From assembly GCF_001278945.1 (NCBI RefSeq), contig NZ_LGRV01000002.1:25130-60836 (forward strand): a DNA stretch of 35,707 bases. The letters run 5' to 3'. Under the pieces are notes generated by a model. That model searched no databases. It saw nothing but the letters and a program-made list of their open reading frames with translations, and was not told where the DNA came from. This document shows, one piece after another, positions 1-7,520 of this stretch (the stretch's first letter is position 1; every line of letters begins with the position of its first letter). Made by a program: the position numbers and the translations under genes. This DNA comes from Lysinibacillus contaminans. GTDB taxonomy: Bacteria > Bacillota > Bacilli > Bacillales_A > Planococcaceae.

Positions 1-73
1 GCCTAGCTCAGCTGGCTAGAGCGTACGGTTCATACCCGTAAGGTCGGGGGTTCGATCCCCTCGGCCGCCACCA
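1..73 (+). tRNA. tRNA-Met (CAU), elongator type, 5' end cut by window edge
   Basis: The cloverleaf can be folded by eye. The anticodon stem TACGG/CCGTA encloses loop TTCATAC with anticodon CAT. The T arm is GGGGG-TTCGATC-CCCTC, the 3' acceptor strand is GGCCGCC, and CCA is encoded at 71-73. The first four acceptor bases lie left of the window. The anticodon stem lacks the three consecutive G-C pairs of initiator tRNA, and the implied first base pairs normally, so elongator Met is the best reading; an Ile2 (lysidine-modified CAU) tRNA is less likely. Confidence 0.93.
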
Positions 74-81
74 TATAATTT

Positions 82-153
82 GGCCCCTTGGTCAAGCGGT
101 TAAGACACCGCCCTTTCACGGCGGTAACACGGGTTCGAATCCCGTAGGGGTCA
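82..153 (+). tRNA. tRNA-Glu (UUC)
   Basis: Acceptor GGCCCCT/AGGGGTC, anticodon stem CCGCC/GGCGG around loop CTTTCAC (anticodon TTC), and T arm CGGG-TTCGAAT-CCCG are all visible. CCA is not encoded, unlike the Met tRNA eight bases upstream. In B. subtilis a Met-Glu tRNA pair also lies next to yabR (from memory of that genome). The pair probably forms one transcript ended by the hairpin at 160-196. Confidence 0.95.
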
Positions 154-159
154 TCTTAG

Positions 160-196
160 AAAAGGCGTCTCAGAAATATTTCTGAGACGCCTTTTC
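160..196 (+). terminator. Rho-independent terminator of the Met-Glu tRNA operon
   Basis: A 17-bp perfect inverted repeat pairs 160-176 with 179-195, ending in CCTTTT. The A-rich left flank could also let it stop transcription from the other direction. Confidence 0.9.
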
Positions 197-239
197 TGCG
201 CCCAATAAAGTATAAAAATAAAAATTAGGGAGGCGTATA

Positions 240-527
240 ATGGACTCAATCACATATTACATAGTGCAAGTAAATGATTGTTATTACCAGGGACAAATAG
301 ACCTCCAAACATTTACTGATGACGAAGAGCAGGCCTTTACTTTTATAGATATTGCAATTGCATACCAACTATCTATTAAAATCAATGGAACTGTCTTAAC
401 AAGAGAAATCAGTTATGTGGAGCTTGAACAAAATTCAATACAACATAAATTAGAGTACGAGGCATTACCTTCGAAAGAACGTGACAGGATCGAATCTTTT
501 TGTAGTAAGCTTAATGCAGGAATATAG
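240..527 (+). CDS. Small hypothetical protein, 95 aa
   Basis: I do not recognise this protein. The ORF starts with ATG after a good ribosome-binding site (GGGAGG about 6 nt upstream) and is followed by a weak terminator at 539-565, so it looks like a free-standing small gene. The product is acidic and soluble, with no membrane segment or signal peptide; two cysteines (C14 and C88) are too far apart to suggest a metal knuckle. An acidic TDDEEQ stretch lies near residue 26. It sits between the tRNA terminator and another small ORF. Its function is unknown. Confidence 0.65.
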   Translation: MDSITYYIVQVNDCYYQGQIDLQTFTDDEEQAFTFIDIAIAYQLSIKINGTVLTREISYVELEQNSIQHKLEYEALPSKERDRIESFCSKLNAGI

Positions 528-538
528 GAATAAATTCT

Positions 539-565
539 GAATCGAATCTTTTCGGTTCTTTTTTT
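539..565 (+). terminator. Probable terminator after the 95-aa ORF
   Basis: A 7-bp stem GAATCGA/TCGGTTC (one G-T pair, 6-nt loop) is followed at once by eight T residues. It is short but well placed, 12 bases after the stop codon. Confidence 0.6.
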
Positions 566-656
566 GTGCTGTTTCGGTCTTACTTCCACATGTTATACAC
601 CTAAATCCTATGTTTTCACAATTTGTTCACTGAAAGCGTTTTGAATTTGAACACTT

Positions 657-672
657 TGTGAAATGCCTCACA
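657..672 (+). promoter_or_regulatory. Crp/Fnr-type palindrome with a possible -10 element downstream
   Basis: TGTGA-N6-TCACA is a perfect Crp/Fnr-family half-site pair. The symmetry extends to outer ACT/AGT, with one mismatched position between. A -10-like TAGAAT lies at 701-706 with no convincing -35 (CTTTTC at 17-bp spacing), which is how activator-dependent promoters usually look. The site centre is about 48 bp upstream of the start point that this -10 predicts. The next gene is the 40-codon ORF at 800. Assignment to Fnr, Crp or a relative is inference. Confidence 0.45.
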
Positions 673-799
673 TAGTGCTTTTCTTTTGAAAAAATTGGAG
701 TAGAATAAGTTTCAAGCAAGAAGTTGTTGTAAAACAGTTTGACATAAGTATCACATTTAACGTGGTTGTTATATTACAAAAATGATGGGGGATTTTACA

Positions 800-922
800 A
801 TGTGGGTTATTACAGTATTTGAACAAAAGGATGTTCGTATTTTTGAATACACAAACAAAAGTGAAGCAACACAAGCACTTCTACGTTTTAAGAAAAATGC
901 AGTATTATCTTATACAAAATAA
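800..922 (+). CDS. Small hypothetical protein, 40 aa
   Basis: A 40-codon ORF begins MWVITVFEQKDVRIFEYTNK. It starts with ATG after a G-rich ribosome-binding site (GGGGG about 9 nt upstream) and stops seven bases before a strong terminator. That bracketing by RBS and terminator is the main evidence that it is real. The alternating hydrophobic N-terminus followed by a charged helix (KSEATQALLRFKKN) resembles short beta-beta-alpha proteins annotated as uncharacterised in other Bacillales; I cannot name a family. The Crp/Fnr-like site at 657-672 may control it. Confidence 0.7.
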   Translation: MWVITVFEQKDVRIFEYTNKSEATQALLRFKKNAVLSYTK

Positions 923-928
923 CGAAGA

Positions 929-964
929 GCCCGTAGCCACGATCGATGGTTGCGGGCATTTTTA
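929..964 (+). terminator. Rho-independent terminator of the 40-codon gene
   Basis: An 11-bp stem pairs 929-939 with 947-957 (GC-rich base GCCCG/CGGGC, two G-T pairs, 7-nt loop), followed by ATTTTTA. Confidence 0.88.
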
Positions 965-1025
965 TGTATTATTATGTGTGAATTTTATGTGCGCTTAAGT
1001 GATTTGAAAATATTGTAATCACTAG

Positions 1026-1301
1026 ATGTATTTGTTGACGTATTTTCATACGTTAGTAATAATGAAATATCATATATGTTTAACTAGTGAGCTTAAGATC
1101 AATTGGAATTATGCGAAAATAGCTGCGGATTTAGCAATGATTTCGAGCGTTACATTACCTGAAATGTATGAAGCCATGGTTAACTTTACAAACAATCAGC
1201 CAGAATCGATTATGTTTCATCTATTAAATGTACTTAATCGAAATAAGCCTTTTCGATTTTTCAAGGACAAAATTAACGAACTAGACATCGAAAGTCATTG
1301 A
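1026..1301 (+). CDS. Hypothetical protein, up to 91 aa
   Basis: I do not recognise this protein. The frame is closed just upstream by TAG at 1023-1025, so 1026 is the longest possible start, but no clear ribosome-binding site precedes it. An internal ATG at 1062 (MKYHICLTSELK) is an alternative, also without a clear site. The later part looks like a helical soluble domain (NYAKIAADLAMISSVTLPEM then MFHLLNVLNRNKPF). No terminator follows closely. It may be a weakly expressed gene, a remnant, or a chance ORF. Confidence 0.4.
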   Translation: MYLLTYFHTLVIMKYHICLTSELKINWNYAKIAADLAMISSVTLPEMYEAMVNFTNNQPESIMFHLLNVLNRNKPFRFFKDKINELDIESH

Positions 1302-1688
1302 TTTGAAGAAATTCAACCTTAAATAAATTAAGCTACTGAGAAGATTTTTTGTTATTTTTTTATTCCCCTCAGCCAACAACCTCAAAAATAAAAATCCACA
1401 AAATCGATACACGACATACTTTTTAGTAAGCGCCATATTAAGCGTAAAGCATGGCCCTCATTCTTTTAACATGTATTTGCGGATTAGACTTGTATCATTA
1501 ATGATATTTTTAAAAAAACAGGGTTTTACTTCAAGTGTTAAGTAATAATTACTAACAATTAGAATACACTCTACGTAAAATTTCTGTTATCTTGTGCTCT
1601 TTCCGTTTTCAAATAGAAAAAGACAGTTAGTATACTTCCAAAATTGCGTTAGTGATTAACATCAAGTATGTATGTTTTAGTATGTTTG
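1302..1688. other. Intergenic stretch without a recognisable gene
   Basis: AT-rich sequence with no ORF that has both a start and a ribosome-binding site on either strand, and no convincing hairpin followed by a T-run. The promoter of the next gene begins at 1689. Confidence 0.6.
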
Positions 1689-1716
1689 TTGATAGAGATT
1701 GTGGCATACTTAAAAT
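1689..1716 (+). promoter_or_regulatory. Sigma-A type promoter of the 83-aa membrane protein gene
   Basis: TTGATA (1689-1694), a 16-bp spacer and TAAAAT (1711-1716). The predicted leader is about 28 nt and carries AGGAGG at 1734-1739. Confidence 0.6.
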
Positions 1717-1749
1717 ATATACAGGTTTTTAATAGGAGGTACCTTCACT

Positions 1750-2001
1750 TTGAGTCAATTAACAAAAGCTTCTTTAATCTGCGGGGGCGGTTCCATGATC
1801 ATTCTCGTATCAATACTAATTAATTTACAATTTTACATACAAATACTATTACTTCTTGTTGGTCTCGCCATCAGTGTCTATGGTGTTTTACTCCTTGTAA
1901 AAATGATTTCAGATCCCTCAGACAAGGCATCTGAAATACTGGTAGAGCAGGCATCAGTAACAACACAAAAAAAGAAAAACCGACCTACCTCAACATTATA
2001 A
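1750..2001 (+). CDS. Small membrane protein, 83 aa, TTG start
   Basis: Two adjacent hydrophobic segments (about residues 9-27 and 29-50, the second rich in ILLLLVGLAI) predict a two-helix membrane hairpin. A charged, lysine-rich C-terminal tail of about 30 residues ends KKKNRPTSTL. The start is TTG, supported by a strong AGGAGG ten bases upstream and a plausible promoter at 1689-1716. It converges on yabR and shares the bidirectional terminator at 2011-2050 with it. I do not recognise a family and cannot assign a function; the tail is presumably cytoplasmic by the positive-inside rule. Confidence 0.7.
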   Translation: MSQLTKASLICGGGSMIILVSILINLQFYIQILLLLVGLAISVYGVLLLVKMISDPSDKASEILVEQASVTTQKKKNRPTSTL

Positions 2002-2010
2002 GATATACAA

Positions 2011-2050
2011 AAAGGGATTAGATTTTGTAGTGAACAAAATCTAATCCCTT
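2011..2050. terminator. Bidirectional terminator between the 83-aa gene and yabR
   Basis: A 17-bp stem pairs 2012-2028 with 2034-2050 around a 5-nt loop. The T-run is better on the minus strand (CCCTTTTTG), so it mainly ends the yabR transcript, but it also sits 10 bases after the plus-strand gene. Confidence 0.9.
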
Positions 2051-2094
2051 CCTCTATTTAATACACTTTTTCTACGATTAAAACAGTCAGCAAA

Positions 2095-2523
2095 TTACCC
2101 TCGTCTAGCTCCACGACCACCACGTTTTGATTCTGTGGCGCGTTTTAGCGTTGTAAGGCGTTCATCGCTATCTTTTAAGAAACGTGCCATTTTTTGCTCA
2201 AAATTTTCTTTAGGTTGATTACGGTCATTACGATCATTTGAGCGATTATCACGGCGTGGTCGTTGCGGACGCTCTGGTCTCTCAGCTTGAGGCTTTGCTT
2301 TACGGATTGAAAGACCAATCTTTCCGTCCGCTTCAACATTCATCACTTTTACTTCTACAACATCTCCAACTTTTAGATGTTCGTTAATGTCTTTTACATA
2401 ATTGTCAGCAACTTCACTAATATGCACCAATCCTGTTTTGCCATCTGGAAGCTCAACGAATGCTCCAAAATTTGTGATTCCTGTTACTTTACCTTGTACC
2501 TTGCTGCCTACTTCAATTGACAT
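2095..2523 (-). CDS. yabR: YabR, S1-domain RNA-binding protein
   Basis: A cytoplasmic S1-domain protein of 142 aa. Residues 4-75 form a typical S1 OB-fold (VGSKVQGKVTGITNFGAFVE, GLVHISEVAD, VGDVVEVKVM, IGLSIRK). A long Arg/Asn/Asp-rich tail with repeated RPERPQRPRRD and NDRNDRN blocks follows, and the protein ends GGRGARRG. S1 domains bind single-stranded RNA; the Bacillus protein (general stress protein 13 family) associates with ribosomes. The low-complexity tail makes it slightly longer than the roughly 128-aa B. subtilis form. AAGGAGGAG precedes the ATG. A dedicated promoter at 2616-2643 separates it from divIC. Confidence 0.95.
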   Translation of the reverse strand: MSIEVGSKVQGKVTGITNFGAFVELPDGKTGLVHISEVADNYVKDINEHLKVGDVVEVKVMNVEADGKIGLSIRKAKPQAERPERPQRPRRDNRSNDRNDRNQPKENFEQKMARFLKDSDERLTTLKRATESKRGGRGARRG

Positions 2524-2615
2524 AAAAAAAATGCTCCTCCTTAAAAATTAAGCGACCTTTCTAGGCCATGTAATCAATTTGATGAAACTGTTTGTTACAA
2601 TAGGTTTCTCTTTTC

Positions 2616-2643
2616 ATTATATATAACAAAAAAAGAGTGTCAA
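2616..2643 (-). promoter_or_regulatory. Sigma-A promoter of yabR
   Basis: On the minus strand TTGACA (2638-2643), a 16-bp spacer and TATAAT (2616-2621): both hexamers are perfect. The leader would be about 85 nt long. Confidence 0.75.
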
Positions 2644-2657
2644 CAATACGTAGCTTT

Positions 2658-3062
2658 TCAGTCGTCTTTTTTATCTTCTTTTTCTGGGATAACAAAAATA
2701 ATCTCGTCTTCCTCTGATAAGAAATACTCTTTGCGTAATACCTTTGCGATGTATTCGTCATCTTCTAATTGTTTAATTTGAAGATTTAACATTTCTTGTT
2801 GCTCTTTCAACTCAGTTAATTGCTGTTCAACCTCTGCTTTTTTCTTTTCGTTTACTACTAATGTCTCCTTTTGATGAGCAAGTACATTTAAAAGAATACC
2901 GATAACAATGACTGGGACGACCGCAAAAAAGACAATACGGCGCATTTTACGTTTCCGTGATTGAACTTTATGATTCGTAGCTTTATCAGCGTTACGGACA
3001 TAGTCATTATCAAGTTTTGTGTAGTTTTGCCGGTCATCTTTTGATGAATGACGTTTCGTCAT
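2658..3062 (-). CDS. divIC: Cell division protein DivIC (FtsB-like)
   Basis: A bitopic septum protein of 134 aa that forms the FtsL-DivIC-DivIB subcomplex of the divisome. A basic cytoplasmic N-terminus (residues 1-42, ending SRKRKMRR) precedes one membrane helix (about 43-62, IVFFAVVPVIVIGILLNVLA). A coiled coil follows at about 66-105 with heptad-spaced L, V and Q residues (KKKAEVEQQLTELKEQQEML). The conserved extracytoplasmic end reads EYIAKVLRKEYFLSEEDEIIFVIP. Length and domain order match the family. It follows yabP-yabQ as in Bacillus. GGAGG lies just before the ATG. Confidence 0.96.
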   Translation of the reverse strand: MTKRHSSKDDRQNYTKLDNDYVRNADKATNHKVQSRKRKMRRIVFFAVVPVIVIGILLNVLAHQKETLVVNEKKKAEVEQQLTELKEQQEMLNLQIKQLEDDEYIAKVLRKEYFLSEEDEIIFVIPEKEDKKDD

Positions 3063-3078
3063 GTCCGCACCTCCGAAA

Positions 3079-3570
3079 TTATTCCTGTCTTTTATTATAC
3101 TTTATATATCGAATTTTTTTAGAAAAAGTGTACACCAAATACGAATAAATTTTGACAAAAGGTCTTACGAGAAGAGCCCCTATATAGATAATAATTTGTA
3201 GAATACGTCGAATAATGGCGATTATTAATCGTACAATAAACCAAATGGGCTTCCATATTATATTCACCAAAAAACGGGCAATGAAACGTAAAACCCGCTG
3301 AAAAAATAGTTGATATAAAAATATCCCTAAAATCTGTGCTAGCGGGTCATAAGCCCGCCATGCACCATTTTTCAACCAGAATAATAAATAATACGTCATG
3401 CCTCCGAGCGCGATCCATGTTAGTAACTCTACGAACATCATCCACTTTCGGAGGCGTGATTGTTTGGGTGTAGAAAATACAACTAGTCTTACACTATCAA
3501 TGATAAATCCGACTGCAACACCGCTCGTAATCATGACCAGCAGCTGAAAAAATTGCTCGCTGACAATCAT
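3079..3570 (-). CDS. yabQ: Spore cortex biosynthesis protein YabQ
   Basis: A polytopic membrane protein needed for cortex formation in the mother cell, acting in the outer forespore membrane (known for the family). This copy has 163 aa. Hydrophobic segments lie at about residues 8-29, 46-66, 78-93 and 104-137. The last is unusually isoleucine-rich (IIWKPIWFIVRLIIAIIRRI), and the end is basic (KKIRYIKYNKR). It is shorter than the roughly 210-aa B. subtilis protein, mainly at the C-terminus. Its ATG overlaps the yabP stop by four bases (ATGA), so the two are translationally coupled. Confidence 0.9.
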   Translation of the reverse strand: MIVSEQFFQLLVMITSGVAVGFIIDSVRLVVFSTPKQSRLRKWMMFVELLTWIALGGMTYYLLFWLKNGAWRAYDPLAQILGIFLYQLFFQRVLRFIARFLVNIIWKPIWFIVRLIIAIIRRILQIIIYIGALLVRPFVKIYSYLVYTFSKKIRYIKYNKRQE

Positions 3571-3866
3571 CCAAACAGTTTATGAAGGAAACCTTTCGAG
3601 AAGCCATTTTCCTCTTCATCATATTGCAAGGTTTTTACGGTTCCTTCGAGCGTTAGTAAACCCTTGTCCACATCTAAATGAACGATATGCAGTGACTCAC
3701 CACGAATTAACAAATGCCCTTGGGACGTCTTAATAAAAAACTCTTCTTGATCAAAACGTTCAATTGATTTTACAGAAGTCATGTCCATTCTTTTACGATT
3801 ACGAATCGTCAGAATATGTTCCCCAGATGGAATTGTGTAACGATTACTTTCTTGATGTAGCGTCAT
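3567..3866 (-). CDS. yabP: Sporulation protein YabP
   Basis: A 99-aa soluble protein of the YabP/YqfC family, required for cortex assembly together with YabQ. The family fold is visible as short beta strands with NRKRMDMTSVKSIERFDQEEFFIKTSQGHLLIRGESLHI, split here as NRKRMDMTSVKSI then RFDQEEFFIKTSQGHLLIRG and ESLHIVHLDVDKGLLTLEGT. The tail EENGFSKGFLHKLFG is typical of the family. AAAGGAGG precedes the ATG. A possible sigma-E promoter lies 35 bases upstream at 3901-3929, which fits mother-cell expression. Confidence 0.93.
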   Translation of the reverse strand: MTLHQESNRYTIPSGEHILTIRNRKRMDMTSVKSIERFDQEEFFIKTSQGHLLIRGESLHIVHLDVDKGLLTLEGTVKTLQYDEEENGFSKGFLHKLFG

Positions 3867-3900
3867 TTTCTTCCTCCTTTAGTCGTCCTAGCTTCTGTTC

Positions 3901-3929
3901 ACTTTATGCGGACAACCTAAAAAGCATGA
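3901..3929 (-). promoter_or_regulatory. Candidate sigma-E promoter of yabP-yabQ
   Basis: On the minus strand TCATGCT (3923-3929), a 14-bp spacer and CATAAAGT (3901-3908). The -10 differs at one position from the sigma-E consensus CATACANT; the -35 matches about five of seven. yabP is sigma-E controlled in B. subtilis (established), which raises the prior. Confidence 0.45.
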
Positions 3930-3968
3930 CAACTTTTTAAAGTCAACACACTTTTATCGGAAAGAAAA

Positions 3969-4259
3969 TTAATCTTCGTCATCGATAAATGCAGGTTCTA
4001 TCTTTTCAAGACGTTCTTCCTTTAAAATCGTAAACATCTTTATAGCATCTTCTTTTTTCACAGTATCACGTAATTCTTCCACACGTGCAGTGACAATTTT
4101 TTGCCCGAAACGAATTGCTAGCTCGTCTCCCACTTTCACTGCACTACTTGCTTTAGCTACTTTTTCATTAATTGTAATACGTCCTTGATCTGCTACTTCT
4201 TTTGCCAATGTACGGCGTTTAATTAATCGAGAAACTTTTAAAAATTTATCTAATCGCAT
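3969..4259 (-). CDS. yabO: S4-domain ribosome-associated RNA-binding protein (RlbA/YabO, Hsp15-like)
   Basis: A 96-aa S4-domain protein. The fold occupies residues 1-60 (MRLDKFLKVSRLIKRRTLAK, VADQGRITINEKVAKASSAV, GDELAIRFGQKIV). Relatives of Hsp15 bind stalled 50S-nascent chain complexes; this short Bacillus branch is thought to act on ribosomal RNA or ribosomes. The acidic tail EKIEPAFIDDED extends past the usual 86-aa B. subtilis length. A longer reading from 4304 is possible, but GAAGGAG seven bases before MRLDKF and family alignment fix the start here. It begins four bases after the yabN stop. Confidence 0.94.
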   Translation of the reverse strand: MRLDKFLKVSRLIKRRTLAKEVADQGRITINEKVAKASSAVKVGDELAIRFGQKIVTARVEELRDTVKKEDAIKMFTILKEERLEKIEPAFIDDED

Positions 4260-4263
4260 AGTA

Positions 4264-5724
4264 TTACTCCTTCTCCAATTTCTTTGCTTCATCCCAGAAA
4301 GCATCTAATTGTTCAAATGTATAGTCTGAAAACGGCTTGCCGCTCGCCTTAACTTTCTCTTCTACATAGCCAAAACGACGTGCAAATTTTTCGTTGGCAT
4401 GTAGCATCGCCTCTTCTGGTGACAGTTTATAGAAGCGTGCTAGATTCACAAGTGTAAATAGGACATCGCCGAATTCATCGAGACGCGACTCATTAGAACC
4501 TTTCGTCACCTCATCTCGGAATTCCTGCCATTCCTCTGCAAACTTGTCCCATGCGCCTGCAACATCTGGCCAGTCAAATCCTACCTTGGCAGCACGCTTT
4601 TGATAATTATAAGCAGTTTGTAAAGAAGAAGACGCTCTATATTCTTCCACTAATAAAGGCTTATCAATCGTTCCTTTTTCCTCTGCTTTAATCGCTTCCC
4701 AGTTTGCTACAACTTCGTCTGCATCCTCTACTGAGACGTCGCTAAATACATGCGGATGGCGGCGGATCATTTTTTCACTAATTGACGCAAGAACATCCTC
4801 TAAGGTGAAGTAGCCTTGATCCTCACCAATTTGTGCGTTTAAGAACACTTGTAATAAGACATCACCAAGCTCTTCAATCATTGCAAAATCATCTTCTGCA
4901 TCAACAGCAGCTAGATATTCGTGCGCTTCCTCAAGTAAATATTTTTTCAATGACTCATGTGTTTGCTTTTGATCCCAAGGGCAGCCATTAGGGCCACGTA
5001 ATGTCGCGATAATTTGACGGAAAGTTGCCCAATCACGTAGCGCTTCTTCTTGTGATTTCACCGGCGGTACATAAATAGTCGTTAAATTATCTACTTCTAC
5101 ACTTTGGTCTAACTCATAAAGTGGTACTGTTATTATTTTTTCTTGCGACGAGCCCGCTGCTGTTACGACCGTCACCGGATATTCATCATCGTATTTTTCC
5201 ATTAACGTAAGTTTTACCTCAGAAGCGCTAAATGTATCGTATACTTGTGCAATTAAAATGTGCTGACGCATATTTATATCATGCATATTAAAGCTTGTTC
5301 CATCTAGCAATTGAAACCCTTCGATTGGATCAATTTTTAACGCACCGAAAATTGGATCAAGAAAGCTTTGTCCACCTTCAATGACTAAGTTTATCTTCCC
5401 TGCTTCTGAAGCAGCGATAAGTAGTTGCACCGTTTGCTCCGCAACTAAAGGATGCCCGGGAACAGCGTACATCACATTTTCAGTAGCTGCTGCTTCGATA
5501 AGCTTATGCGCAATTTCCTCATACACAGGTTGGAATGTTCCGTGTTTTTCATATACAGCATCAAAACTTTCAAACTGTAAGCCTTCAGCTGCTAGTTCGT
5601 TTAGTACTGGGTGATCCACAGTACGAACATATAATTTTTTTGAAGCTTTTAATTTTTTATATACACCCATTTGTAACTGGTCGAAATCACCAGCACCAAG
5701 GCCAATTATTGTTAATGTATTCAC
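4264..5724 (-). CDS. yabN: YabN: tetrapyrrole methylase-like plus MazG fusion
   Basis: A 486-aa two-part protein. Residues 1-225 are a SAM-dependent tetrapyrrole-methylase-like domain (TLTIIGLGAGDFDQL, AVPGHPLVAEQTV). The rest is a double MazG nucleoside-triphosphate pyrophosphohydrolase. The first MazG unit has GPNGCPWDQKQTHESLKKYL, then LEEAHEYLAA and EELGD, giving the metal-binding ExxE...ExxD pattern. The second has EEWQEFRDEV...RLDEFGDVL. MazG enzymes hydrolyse non-canonical NTPs; the role of the methylase half is unknown. Two in-frame GTG starts occur, at 5733 and 5724; AGGTGG with 5-nt spacing favours 5724, which also matches the B. subtilis N-terminus. Confidence 0.93.
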   Translation of the reverse strand: MNTLTIIGLGAGDFDQLQMGVYKKLKASKKLYVRTVDHPVLNELAAEGLQFESFDAVYEKHGTFQPVYEEIAHKLIEAAATENVMYAVPGHPLVAEQTVQLLIAASEAGKINLVIEGGQSFLDPIFGALKIDPIEGFQLLDGTSFNMHDINMRQHILIAQVYDTFSASEVKLTLMEKYDDEYPVTVVTAAGSSQEKIITVPLYELDQSVEVDNLTTIYVPPVKSQEEALRDWATFRQIIATLRGPNGCPWDQKQTHESLKKYLLEEAHEYLAAVDAEDDFAMIEELGDVLLQVFLNAQIGEDQGYFTLEDVLASISEKMIRRHPHVFSDVSVEDADEVVANWEAIKAEEKGTIDKPLLVEEYRASSSLQTAYNYQKRAAKVGFDWPDVAGAWDKFAEEWQEFRDEVTKGSNESRLDEFGDVLFTLVNLARFYKLSPEEAMLHANEKFARRFGYVEEKVKASGKPFSDYTFEQLDAFWDEAKKLEKE

Positions 5725-5733
5725 TATGTCCAC

Positions 5734-7353
5734 CTACTTCTTTCGATTTAACCATAATTGATAAACAGCCATTCTTCGCCCAAGCGGTAGTAAATACCAC
5801 TCTTTTTCCGCAAGCACACGCAGTTTTGCGATGGTGGTAATCATCACAATAGCACCAATACTAACAGCACTTAGACCTGCTATAACTGCCACCATGCGAG
5901 CAGATAAAAAATCACTCAGTAGCGCAGGTATAAATTGTAACCATACTATTACGACAATAGTCATACTAAATGACGCAATTCCTACTTTTTTATAAAAACT
6001 AACAGGAGCTAGTTGTATATTTGTGATTTTTTTCAAATAGTAAACAAGTGCCATTGCCGAGATAAATAGACCGACGTTATTCGCAATCGCGGCTCCCAAC
6101 ACACCAAATGGACCTACCATAACCACATTTAATATTACTTTTATGATAAAGCCAATGAATAAAATAAGTGCTGGCTTTTTCAATTTTCCGTAGCCTTGCA
6201 AAATCGCTGTAAATGTCAAAATAATCGACAACGGCACAATTTGTAGAACATACAGCATGAGTACTTCCGTTAGTGTGTCTGTTTTAAAAAGCATTGCATT
6301 AATGTACGGCATGACAAGCACTAAACCCAGTGATGCGGCCCAACCAAATAATATGGATGTTCTGTACGTTAATTGAATGAATGGAACCGCATTACGCCCA
6401 CTATTTTTCTTTGACATATGTGCAACAAGCGGCACAATTGCAAGTGATAATGAAGAGGCAATAATGATTCCTAGTTGTACTAATGGCTGTCCGCGATCAT
6501 AAACGCCCTTCGTTTCCTTTGCTAACGTTTCATTCATACCATTTTCTATTAATAACGAATATACCGTGAAAGAATCGACCAACTGATAACTAAGAAGTAA
6601 CAAACTACTCATACTAACACTTAAGCTCAGTAGCGTTACTTCTTTTAAAATCGGCAAACTAGAAAGTTGTTTTTTCTGCTTATCAGCAAATATTCCAAAA
6701 TGTTTTTTATATAAATACGCTAATAACAAGAAACCTATAATTTCGCCAATAACCGTACCTGCAATTGCCATTCTTCCCGCGCCGTACAACGATTTAGTCG
6801 TTGCCATGACGATAAATGTCCCCGCTAAAATAACACAGACTCTCACTGCCTGCTCGAGCACTTGTGCATAAGCAATCGGCCCCATTAAACCTCGAGATTG
6901 GAATCCACCCTTTAAAACGGCCAATGCTGGCATGACGAGTACGATAAACGCCCCTGTTCGTAAAAGTGGTGCGAGTTTTACATCTCCCATCATTAGTGCA
7001 AACATGTCCGCTCCGCCAAATAATAGGGCAAAAAATAGTAACGATAGTACCGTCAAATAGCGAAAAACGATACGTAAAATGGCACTTCTCTGCTGTTCGC
7101 GCTTCTCTTTATCCAACAATAAATCATTATCTGCAAGCATTTTAGAAATAGCTACTGCAAAGCCACCTGATGTCCATACAACAAAAATAGCAATGAATGG
7201 ATACACTTGTTGGTATATATAAAAGCCTTCATCTCCAACTAAGTTTTGAAAAGGTACACGATAAATGGCACTTAATACTTTTACAATTAATGCTGCAATT
7301 GTTAGAAGTGCAGCGCCCTTCATATAACTTTTCATGTCAAAACGTTCAGACAT
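5734..7353 (-). CDS. yabM: YabM, MurJ/SpoVB-like lipid flippase family protein
   Basis: A 539-aa multi-pass membrane protein of the MVF/polysaccharide-flippase superfamily (SpoVB, MurJ, Wzx relatives). About 14 hydrophobic helices are visible. The conserved N-terminus reads MKGAALLTIAALIVKVLSAI then YRVPFQNLVGDEGFYIYQQ, which is characteristic of the SpoVB branch. The family moves lipid-linked sugar precursors across the membrane; a wall or spore-cortex role is inferred from homology and from its place between spoVT and yabN. AAAGAGGA precedes the ATG. Its stop lies nine bases before the preferred yabN start. Confidence 0.92.
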   Translation of the reverse strand: MSERFDMKSYMKGAALLTIAALIVKVLSAIYRVPFQNLVGDEGFYIYQQVYPFIAIFVVWTSGGFAVAISKMLADNDLLLDKEKREQQRSAILRIVFRYLTVLSLLFFALLFGGADMFALMMGDVKLAPLLRTGAFIVLVMPALAVLKGGFQSRGLMGPIAYAQVLEQAVRVCVILAGTFIVMATTKSLYGAGRMAIAGTVIGEIIGFLLLAYLYKKHFGIFADKQKKQLSSLPILKEVTLLSLSVSMSSLLLLSYQLVDSFTVYSLLIENGMNETLAKETKGVYDRGQPLVQLGIIIASSLSLAIVPLVAHMSKKNSGRNAVPFIQLTYRTSILFGWAASLGLVLVMPYINAMLFKTDTLTEVLMLYVLQIVPLSIILTFTAILQGYGKLKKPALILFIGFIIKVILNVVMVGPFGVLGAAIANNVGLFISAMALVYYLKKITNIQLAPVSFYKKVGIASFSMTIVVIVWLQFIPALLSDFLSARMVAVIAGLSAVSIGAIVMITTIAKLRVLAEKEWYLLPLGRRMAVYQLWLNRKK

Positions 7354-7456
7354 AAATCGTCCTCTTTCCTTAATTTACAATGCCATTAGTATAGCATATC
7401 TTAAAAACATGAAGAACTCGTTTCCAACTCATTTCTAAGTATCATCATTATGTACA

Positions 7457-7503
7457 AATAAAAAAAGTTATTGTACGGCCTTTGCGGTCATTCCAATAAC
7501 TTT
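7457..7503 (-). terminator. Rho-independent terminator of spoVT
   Basis: A 10-bp stem AAAGTTATTG/CAATAACTTT (7464-7473 with 7494-7503) encloses a 20-nt loop; on the minus strand it runs into seven Ts and then ATTTG. It lies directly after the spoVT stop. Confidence 0.8.
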
Positions 7504-7520
7504 CAATATGCTATGCTATG

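Noticed and set aside
739..775. TTGACA with TATATT as a promoter for the 40-codon gene
   Set aside because: The spacing is 25 bases, far beyond the 16-18 used by sigma-A; no suitable -10 lies at the proper distance.
2561..2761. 66-codon minus-strand ORF overlapping divIC and the yabR leader
   Set aside because: It overlaps the real divIC frame and the yabR promoter and has no family features.
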